Assembly (NCBI GenBank): GCA_007922305.1
Contig: ML677331.1
Span: forward strand, 306,858-370,857
Direction of reading: 5' to 3'
Length of the DNA stretch: 64,000 bases
Source of the DNA: Dermatemys mawii
Taxonomy: Eukaryota; Chordata; Testudines; Dermatemydidae
This document shows, one piece after another, positions 57,117 to 64,000 of the stretch (its first letter is position 1; each line of letters starts with the position of its first letter). Below the pieces are notes generated by a model. That model was not told the origin of the DNA. It ran no database searches and was given only the letters and a program-made list of their open reading frames with translations. A program made the translations under genes and the position numbers.

Positions 57117-58880
57117 TGTAAGCAGTGTCAGGAATGAGATATATTCTGACATCTGGTGGCGAACTATGGGAATTGCAGTGAGTTTTGAAAAATAACTTTG
57201 GGGCTGATTCATTTGCATAGACACACCCACTGCGCCTAGCCTGAGCCCACAGCAGCCCACATGGCCACTTCGGCTGATGTGGGAGCCCCAGTTTCTATGT
57301 TATTGGGGCAGGAAATATAAAGTAATGTTACCCTAATTTGGTAAATAAAGGACTATGGACACATACTTGGCCCTTGTTATGATGGAGAGACTCACCACCA
57401 TCTAGGTAGCACTCACTGGGCAAGGGCCATGCGTTTCAAAACACTCTGAAATCAAGAGAGGCTATAGGTTGATCTCTATATCTTTTGGTGATGGAGTTGT
57501 TTAAGGACATTTCTAGGTCTCTTGTACTGTGTCTCTCTCCACTGTGAAAAGTTAGAGCTAATTTTGATTCCCTTAGGAGTCTTGGTTCAGCCTACTAAGC
57601 TGATTTCACTTTGAGTTTGCTGGTGTACTTGTGCTAAGGTCCTAACCCCAACTGTACCCCCCCCCCCACTAAGAGCTGAAATCACTTAAGAGCTAAAACT
57701 CCTAAGCACTGTGTTAAGTGGGGGCAGGCTTAAAGGTATGTTGGTGGTACTAAGCAATTTGGGCAGCTAGCAGAGCAGTTCCTGGGTGCAGTTCGTGTGA
57801 CTGGTAGTGACTTCAGCCAAGCGGTTCCTGGGTGCAGTTCGTGCGACTGGCAGCGGACTCAGCTGAGCAGTTCTTGGGTGCAGTTCGTGTGACTGGCAGC
57901 GGACTCAGCCAAGCGGTTCCGGGGTGCAGTTCGTGTGACTGGCAGCGGACTCAGCCAAGCGGTTCCGGGGTGCAGTTCGTGTGACTGGCAGCGGACTCAG
58001 CCAAGCAGTTCCGGGGTGCAGTTCGTGTGACTGGCAGCGGACTCAGCCAAGCAGTTCCTGGGTGCAGTTCGTGTGACTGGCAGCGGACTCAGCCGAGCGG
58101 TTCCTGGGTGCAGTTCGTGTGACTGGCAGCGGACTCAGCCAAGCGGTTCCTGGGTGCAGTTCGTGTGGCTGGCGGAGTGGCTGGCACAGCAGAGCAGTCC
58201 GTGTGTCGACTAGCGAAGCCGTTTGTGCTGCTAGCAGAGTGACTGGCACCGCAAAGCTGTCCGTGTGTCGGCTAGCAGGACGGCTAGCAAAGTGACTGGC
58301 GCTGCAAAGCAGTTCAAGTGTCGGCAAGCAAAGCAAAGCAAATTGCGGTAAGGGCTGCAGCGGAACCCCACAGAGAGGCGGCGCAGTCGGCCTCGGACCA
58401 CGTAAGGTGCCCCGTGCCCTACCCTCCATTTCCACCCAGGCTGGAAGGTAAGACTCTGCCAATTGACTTTTAAGCTCTGCACTAACCCAAAACAAAAACT
58501 CTTGGGCTGCTGGACTTTGGGACTATTAAGTAACTTTTTGAGGTTGTGAAACTCAAGAGCCAAAGGGAAGGCCACGGCCTATTTGCTGGGAGGGGGGCTT
58601 CTGGTTCATGGTTTGGTTTATTAACCTTGTTTGTGGTATTTCCCCAATATAATGCCACATTGTTTCTCCCTGTTATTAAAAGGCTTTGGTACACTCAGAC
58701 TCAGTGCTTGCGAGAGGGGAAGTATTGTCTCTTACAGACGCCCAAAGGGGTGGTATATGGTTGTCCCAGGTCACTGGGTGGGGGCTCGAGCCGGTTTTTG
58801 TATTGTGCTATTAAAATAAAACCCCTAAATACTAAACCCGGCCCTTGTTGCTGCCAACTCTGATGGGCAAAAGGGTTACA
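57117..58880 (+). repeat. 3' LTR of the Gypsy element, G-to-A edited, expanded tandem array
   Basis: 1764 bp, against 1501 bp in the 5' LTR. Most of the difference is six extra 46-bp units. The last 714 bp align to 50737-51450 without gaps. Of 31 differences, 24 are G in the 5' LTR and A here, 18 before A and 6 before G. The solo LTR carries G at 22 or so of these, so the change is in this copy. Examples are the ctattaaaataaaaccc block at 58808-58824 and gcaagcaaagcaaagcaaat at 58324-58343. Confidence 0.95.
57799..58166 (+). repeat. 46-bp tandem repeat array in 3' LTR, eight full units
   Basis: Eight contiguous 46-bp units (starts at 57799, 57845, 57891, 57937, 57983, 58029, 58075 and 58121) plus a 25-bp partial unit before them. 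Units 3-5 share ccggggtgcag while the others mostly have cctgggtgcag, so internal units were duplicated in blocks. There are no unique spacers, so this is a minisatellite. Confidence 0.95.
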
Positions 58881-59357
58881 CTCTAAAGAGAGGAATAAAT
58901 TCAAGAGAGGATGTGATTGTGAATGACTGTCAGTAACAGAATCAGCAGGAACAAACTCCACGATAGCATCTCTGAAATAATAATAGTTTAGCAATCAGAA
59001 TAAACAAGACAACTGAATACACAGATGTAAATTGTAATGGGCATTTGAAACTTAAGTAAAAGAAAATGCTGGTTGGATAGGAAAATCAAAAGATGACATT
59101 GTCCAGCTACTGCTCTGTCAGCATAACAAGATTTGTATGAGGACCGAAAGACTGGTGAGGGAAACCATATGGGGTCAGCACAAACCTGTTCCACTCAGGG
59201 ATGAGGCTAGTAATGGTGAAGAAGCAGTCTTGGGGAAGTAGTCTAGGGTTTACTAAGATGATTCTGCTGCTGACCCCAGCTTTAGGGCCAGAAGATAGAG
59301 CTCCATGAGCAGGAACTCCCTTTTCCTGTCAGCTGTGAAGGAATCAGTCAGGTTCCT
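58881..59357. other. Unclassified spacer
   Basis: Begins with the right CTCT target duplication of the Gypsy element and ends with GGTTCCTG, the left target duplication of the hAT element. Nothing else recognised. Confidence 0.5.
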
Positions 59358-60516
59358 GCAGGGCCAGATTAAGACCTTTAGAGGCCCTAAGCACTGAAAA
59401 GACTATGGTGCCCCCCCATGTGTAATTCAAAATAAAAACAATACTATACCATAAAATAATTTATTTTTTGGAAATGACACAAAACTTTAATGTATGCTGA
59501 AATTAAAATAGCTTCTTTCGAGATTTTCTGATTGCAAAATTCTGGATAAGTTCATCAAAACTGACTCGACAAGGCATGTCCGCTTCCATATACAATAGGG
59601 AAAGTGAATCAAGTCTGTCCTGACACATTGTTTTTCTTTTCAGCTGAGAAAAAGAGCATTCTGCGGAGCAGTTAGTAATCATCAATGTTAGAAAAATACG
59701 TAGTGTGATCTCTGTATTTGGAAATACACATTGTATTCCATCTTTCAATATTGTGTCATGAAGATCAATGTGACTGAATTTCATTTTTCCTGTTTCATTA
59801 AACATTGTGTGCATATAACAATGTAACTGCCGTACTTCTCCACAGAGATTCATGTTCAAGTCAACAGGGTATGAGTCAACTAGCTTATGGGAACCTTGTA
59901 AATATTGTTCATCAGATAAGTCTATATCATTTAGAAAAGAAAATCTACTTGATACTTCTTTGTACACTTCACCTCTCTTCGTATCAGCTTCAAGTGTATC
60001 AATTATAGAGTACTAAGTAGATACACAAAATTTGTCTCTAGGATTCAATGCTGTTTCTGTTGCACTGCTATCATTTGCTTGGTTTTTTCCTGATTCGCTT
60101 GTGGGACTGGGCTTCTTTGTAGTTAGTATCAGGCAAGATATCTTTTGATATGTCTTCAAATCTTTCGAAATCATTTCTCAAAGTGTGTAAGTGGTCCTTT
60201 CAAGCTCCCCTCCTGACTAGCTACATGAGAGGATCTGATTTCATCACATTATTTCAATCTATTTTAGTAGGATGCCTCCCGGTTTAGGTGAGGATAAGTA
60301 ATAAAAAGAGAACACAAAAACAGGGGCAAGAGTGTGTAGCAGAGTATAAAGAAGTCTAACAAAGTTCTGATTTTTCCCATGTTGATTACTTTGATGCTTT
60401 TTTTGAAATATCAAATATCAAATTTTTCCAAACAAAAATCTCATTTTTTTGGTGCCCCTTGCTTTGCTGGTGCCCTAAGCACGTGCTTAGTCTGCCTATT
60501 GGGTAATCCAGCCCTG
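59358..60516 (-). mobile_element. Internally deleted hAT DNA transposon with perfect 8-bp target duplication
   Basis: The left end cagggccagattaagacc and the complement of the right end (cagggctggattacccaat) are inverted termini of hAT type. Both are followed inward by ctaagcac. The element is flanked exactly by GGTTCCTG on both sides (59350-59357 and 60517-60524). It is 1159 bp, much shorter than an autonomous hAT, and keeps only the 3' part of the transposase (59503-59967, minus strand). The perfect duplication suggests a rather young insertion, or good luck. Confidence 0.88.
59503..59967 (-). pseudogene. hAT transposase C-terminal (dimerisation) domain remnant
   Basis: A 154-codon open frame. 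Its second half carries the hAT C-terminal dimerisation signature (TEITLRIFLTLMITNCSAE, then CSFSQLKRKTMCQDRLDSLSLL and a DELIQNFA end). Resemblance is to ZMYM1-like and other vertebrate hAT-derived proteins. The N-terminal zinc finger and the catalytic RNase H-like core are absent. Sequence upstream on this strand (59968-60250) is non-coding or too decayed. It cannot act as a transposase. Confidence 0.8.
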
Positions 60517-61504
60517 GGTTCCTGGTGGTTCCATCCTCTCTCTCTCTCTCTCAGAACCAGGAGAGTGAGAGACTGGCTGGTACCACCCGATACATTGGGA
60601 AAGTATTGTTTTTCATTTAAGGTTTTTGCATTGTACCCATTCCCATGGTACCCGGGCACCTAACAAATTGTTCCAAGGGAACTAGCACCTAGCAGAGGGT
60701 GATTTATGTCCATCAACCTCTGAACTCTGGCCCTAGCATATTCTCACTGCATCACGTTGCTGCTGTAGTCCACAGGGAGCGTGTGTTGCAGTTTTAAACT
60801 GGGGCTCAGCATGATGAAAAAAAAGAAAAAACCCTGCCCTTTCTACAGACTGAGAAAGAAAGAGAAGGAGGCAGGCTTTCTCATGGCATCTTCATGAGGG
60901 TGAAGAGCAAATAAACCCGTTTTTCCGCATTTTATTTAAGCCTTTGCTTGATTTTGCGGGGCTGGCAGATTAAACAGACATGCCAGCTCCAAACGCCTTT
61001 GTCTACAAGCTTCAAAGGCCTTCCTTTTTATTGTTGTTGCCAGAGTCAGCAAATAATACTGTTGTCAATGATGAGATACAAAAAAATATATTCAAACTCG
61101 ATAAAACTTTAGAAGCAGAACAGTGGTTAAAATGCTTCTGAAAGCAAAACATTACAGTCTGAAAATTCTGTTTACAGTTCTCCATACCTTCCTGTTAAAA
61201 TGCAGTATCACATGTCTTGGGTTAAAGAAAAAGCTAGCTGATTATGTATTGTGGGATTTTTCAATGGTACGTGACTTCAGAAGGAATAAAGTTAGGATGA
61301 TGATAGTGAGCAACTTTGAAAACTCCTCACCAATAATAACCAATTAGCCAATTTGACAGGCCAGATCCTCAGCTGGTATAAATTAAGGAGCTCTGCCTGT
61401 TAACAGCAGTTGAGAATCTGGCTCTATGCCTAAACAAATAATAATGCCATAGCTTCAGTTGCTTATATTACACCAGCACATTGTTTGATAAAGCCTTTAT
61501 TTTT
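60517..61504. other. Unclassified non-coding DNA
   Basis: Holds a short CT run (60537-60552) and a roughly 65-bp inverted motif (ccagatcctcagctggtata ... gttgagaatctggc, 61361-61421). No genes. Confidence 0.4.
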
Positions 61505-62680
61505 CCAGAGGCGAGGCAGGTGAGATAATATCTTTTATTGGACCAACTTCTGCTGGTGAGAGAAACAAGCTTTTGGCCATGGTTACACTTACAGGATTAT
61601 AGCAGTACTGGTTATAGCTATCCTCACATACAGCTATAGGGATAGCGCCACAGCGTGGCCACGCTGACACCCACCAGCGGTATAGCAGGGCCACATTTGC
61701 GGCACTTCAGGTGGCATTGGGAGCAGCACATTAGGGCAAGTATCCCAGCATTCAGCTGGGTGCAATGTGCTTTTCAAACAAGGGGGGTGAGGGGGGACGT
61801 GTTGTGTGTATGCGGAGGGAGAGAGCCAGTGGTTTTTCCATCCTTTTGAGAGCCTGTCAGCGTGTGTCCGTTCACAGAGGGCTTTGTTTTCACACAGGCT
61901 CCCTCCTTAAACATTTGCATTGCTTATCTGCCGAGTTAAGAGAGAAACTCTAAAAAGGTACTTCTGCATTCCTCCAGCTAAGTTCAAAAGAAAGGGAAGA
62001 GACGTCAATTGCCTTAAATGGCTCCAGGCATCTCAAGAGATCACTTGTAGCGCAGTGGGTGGGAGCGGGAGCGCTACAGCCCTTATTCCCCGTGCGGAGG
62101 TGGATTACCAGTAGCACTATAACTCTGAGGTTATAGCGCTCTACGTGCCTTGCCAGTGTGGATGGGTAGGAGGTTATAGCGCTCCTGGGGGCTTTATAGC
62201 GCTATAAAGTGCCAGTGTAACCAGGGCCTTAGAGTCAACAGAGCTGTTCTTCAGGACTGGGAAAAGTACTCCCAGCATCACAGGGAAATGGAACAGATTG
62301 TTTAGCATAGGTAGTTAACACATATTCTAAGGGACCATTCAAGGTAATTGGACCATTAACACCTCTGCTGCCATAGGATAGAAAGGGCAGTTAGTGGGTT
62401 ACAGATTGTTCTAATAAGCCATAAATCCAGGATCTCTGTTCAGTCTATGATTTTTGGTGTCTAGCAAAGATATGAATTTAAGATCCCAAGGTCATCCATT
62501 GATAGTATTGTACAGATTACCTTTGAGGATGAAGTCTGATAGGTCAGATTTAGAGTGCATTTAAAAAGAAGGATGTTTTTTGGGGAGGACTTTATACTGT
62601 CAGTGCACAAAATTGTTAATGTAAGAGATATGGTAAGGCGTAAGTGAACACATGAAGTCAGCTTTACCGTTGATAACTCA
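61505..62680 (-). mobile_element. Penelope-like retroelement 3' fragment, split by a DNA transposon
   Basis: Read on the minus strand, the region complementary to about 62380-62475 encodes the end of a GIY-YIG-type endonuclease (WDLKFISLLDTKN, LNRDPGFMAY). The 3'UTR runs on to about 61505 (complement of ttttattggaccaacttctgctggtgagagaaacaagc). I recognise this text from abundant turtle Penelope-like repeats. Stops break the frame. It is interrupted at 61575-62228 by an unrelated element with inverted ends. Confidence 0.65.
61575..62228. mobile_element. Non-autonomous DNA transposon nested in the Penelope-like fragment
   Basis: The ends ggccatggttacactta and cagtgtaaccagggcc are inverted. Subterminal ttatagc and tagcgct motifs repeat on both sides (ggttatagctatcc; ggttatagcgctc; tatagcgctataaag). 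The Penelope-like text is continuous across it (caagctttt, then agagtcaacagagctgttctt). The insertion is 654 bp. Flanks give only a TTT/TTA trinucleotide match with one mismatch, so PIF/Harbinger is a possibility but superfamily stays open. The 61755-61900 segment is unrelated filler. Confidence 0.6.
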
Positions 62681-64000
62681 TATCCTAAAAAGAACATCCT
62701 TGATGAATTCTAGATAGAGATGGGGAAACTAGTGGTAGGAACACAGGAATGAATAAGATATTTAGGCAGACCTACTTCACCCAAAGGGACATTAAAATGA
62801 TAAAATATATTATTGGGAAAAGCAGTTGGAGTGGAATGGGCTCAAGAGATTTATTTTATGGAGTAAGATATTGAGGGGTATAGTGAATGAGCAGGAAAAT
62901 GGGCTGAAAAGGACACACTCAGGTCAAATTTGGATCTCAATTTAAGTTCTGCAGAAACAAGCCTTTCCCACAACCTATTTCCAGTAAAAAATTGTTTGTT
63001 TTCCTTTAAAGCAAATGGAAACAATTTCCTAGAAAAAGCAAACAAACATCCTCCTAAAGTGTTTGCAAAACAATGCCTTGAAATAAACATTTATACACAC
63101 AAGTGACTTTATGCATATGAATATATCCATTTTATTGTCTGTAGTGGGACTACTGAAGCATATAAGGGTTTGAAGGATTGTAACATAAAATTGATTTGTG
63201 CTGGTATGATAGAAATTGAAATTGGAATTGAAACTAACTAGAAAGTGACTATAAACAATAATGAAATTAACTGGCCTATTTTTATTGCCCAATCAGCCAA
63301 ATACAAAAAATAAAGAAAAAGCATAATTAGTGAAAAGTGAACCTTAGCACAGATTTTTGGAACTGTGTGCACAAAACTACTTATACGCAATTTGCACACA
63401 CAGTAACGAGGAGAGCACATGCAAATCAAGAGATAGGCAAAAATGACCTGTTCTTTGAGCATAGTAATTGCATTTCCATTTCTGCATATCTGTAAAATTC
63501 TGTGCCTTGATTTTCAGTTGTAATTTAACATGCAATTAGTAACAGAGATAATTATATCTATTTGCTTTTTGAAATGTGATTTTTATCTTAACATTGTCCA
63601 CTGAATATGAGCTAAACTAGAGACAAGCATGTTGAACTAAATAGCATTTCCCTTCTCATAGAATTTTTGTATGCTTATGAAATGATTCATATAAAACATT
63701 CTGAGCTAAAATTTATTCTAAAACACTTGCAAATAACTTCCATTTCATTCAATATGGCACAATATATGCATTACAAATGTACAATACTTGCATTATTCAA
63801 CCACTTGTTGGCCCTATAATGTCAATAGCTGTGATGTACTCCTGAAAATAAACTAAAGTACTGAAATGGCTGTTTAGTAAATCAATTATATGCACGCTGT
63901 CAACTTCAGCTTTTAGTATGAGTTGGGAAACCTTTATTAAAATTTTACTCCCCTTAAACTGACAGTACTCTCTTTAGTTGTGAAAGTTATTTTTTTGTAT
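62681..64000. other. Unclassified non-coding DNA
   Basis: AT-rich to the window end with no recognised features. Open frames under 90 codons, hydrophobic and compositionally driven. Confidence 0.4.

Larger units (their letters stand above)
49950..58880 (+). mobile_element. Full-length Ty3/Gypsy LTR retrotransposon with PNMA-like Gag
   Basis: An 8931-bp element. Both LTRs start TGTAAGCAG and end GGGTTACA, and the insertion is flanked by a CTCT duplication (49946-49949, 58881-58884). Order inside: primer-binding site, gag-protease, RT, RNase H, integrase, polypurine tract. This is the Ty3/Gypsy order, with integrase after RNase H. No envelope-like frame exists between pol and the 3' LTR. Gag-protease is open. 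Pol has one frameshift and four in-frame stops and has lost catalytic residues of all three enzymes. It is therefore dead, although Gag could still be translated. A reverse solo LTR of the same family lies at 4902-6211. Confidence 0.96.

Noticed and set aside
57799..58166. Regular 46-bp repeats resembling a CRISPR array
   Set aside because: Units are head-to-tail without unique spacers, sit inside an LTR and occur in a vertebrate context. This is a minisatellite.
58043..58495. 150-codon minus-strand open frame in the 3' LTR (and a similar 139-codon one in the 5' LTR)
   Set aside because: It crosses the tandem array and non-coding LTR sequence. Composition and repeat structure explain it, and it is not kept in the solo LTR.
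58167..58880. CpG methylation decay as the cause of the LTR differences
   Set aside because: Only one C-to-T against 24 G-to-A. Most changed Gs are not preceded by C, and changes are one-sided between copies.

Overview
This is vertebrate nuclear DNA, most likely from a cryptodiran (hidden-neck) turtle. The support is a tRNA-derived SINE at 12312-12510 of the type known from cryptodires (Cry family), several CR1 LINE remnants of chelonian type, MIR/CORE-SINE-like fragments, Penelope-like and hAT debris, and microsatellites. I found no convincing host exon, tRNA, rRNA or CpG-island promoter. The window reads as an intergenic or intronic stretch built of transposable elements separated by unclassified, AT-rich non-coding DNA.

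Layout. A GC-rich hAT scrap and a CR1 LINE lie at 158-2376. A reverse-oriented solo Gypsy LTR is at 4902-6211, a Penelope-type foldback at 6806-7035, and a reverse CR1 at 8025-9465 that carries a TA-flanked MITE. The Cry SINE and a MIR fragment lie at 12.3-12.8 kb. A GC-rich hAT with terminal repeats (16286-17157) is followed by a long reverse CR1 (17205-19010). A near-perfect hairpin is at 19731-19810 and a 550-bp ERV-like solo LTR at 20563-21112. From 21 to 49 kb there are scattered MITEs, CR1 tails, a probable LTR (32195-33142), CORE-SINE pieces and simple repeats.

The main object is a complete Ty3/Gypsy LTR retrotransposon at 49950-58880. It has TG...CA LTRs, a CTCT target duplication, a primer-binding site matching tRNA-Pro, a long open Gag-protease frame, and a broken pol (RT, RNase H, integrase). 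Its Gag capsid resembles the domesticated vertebrate PNMA family. A gap-free comparison of the last 714 bp of its two LTRs shows 24 plus-strand G-to-A changes among 31 differences. All 24 are in GpA or GpG context and almost all are derived in the 3' LTR. In the pol region, catalytic aspartates of RT, RNase H and integrase read as asparagine, and two TGA stops fit the same GpA pattern. Together these look like cytidine-deaminase (APOBEC-type) editing of the retrotransposon cDNA, increasing from gag towards the 3' end. The LTRs also carry a 46-bp tandem repeat whose copy number differs between the solo, 5' and 3' LTRs.

Downstream are an internally deleted hAT element with a perfect 8-bp target duplication and a transposase dimerisation-domain remnant (59358-60516), and a Penelope-like 3' fragment split by a DNA transposon (61505-62680). 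All alignments were done by eye. Family names come from recognition, not from a database search.
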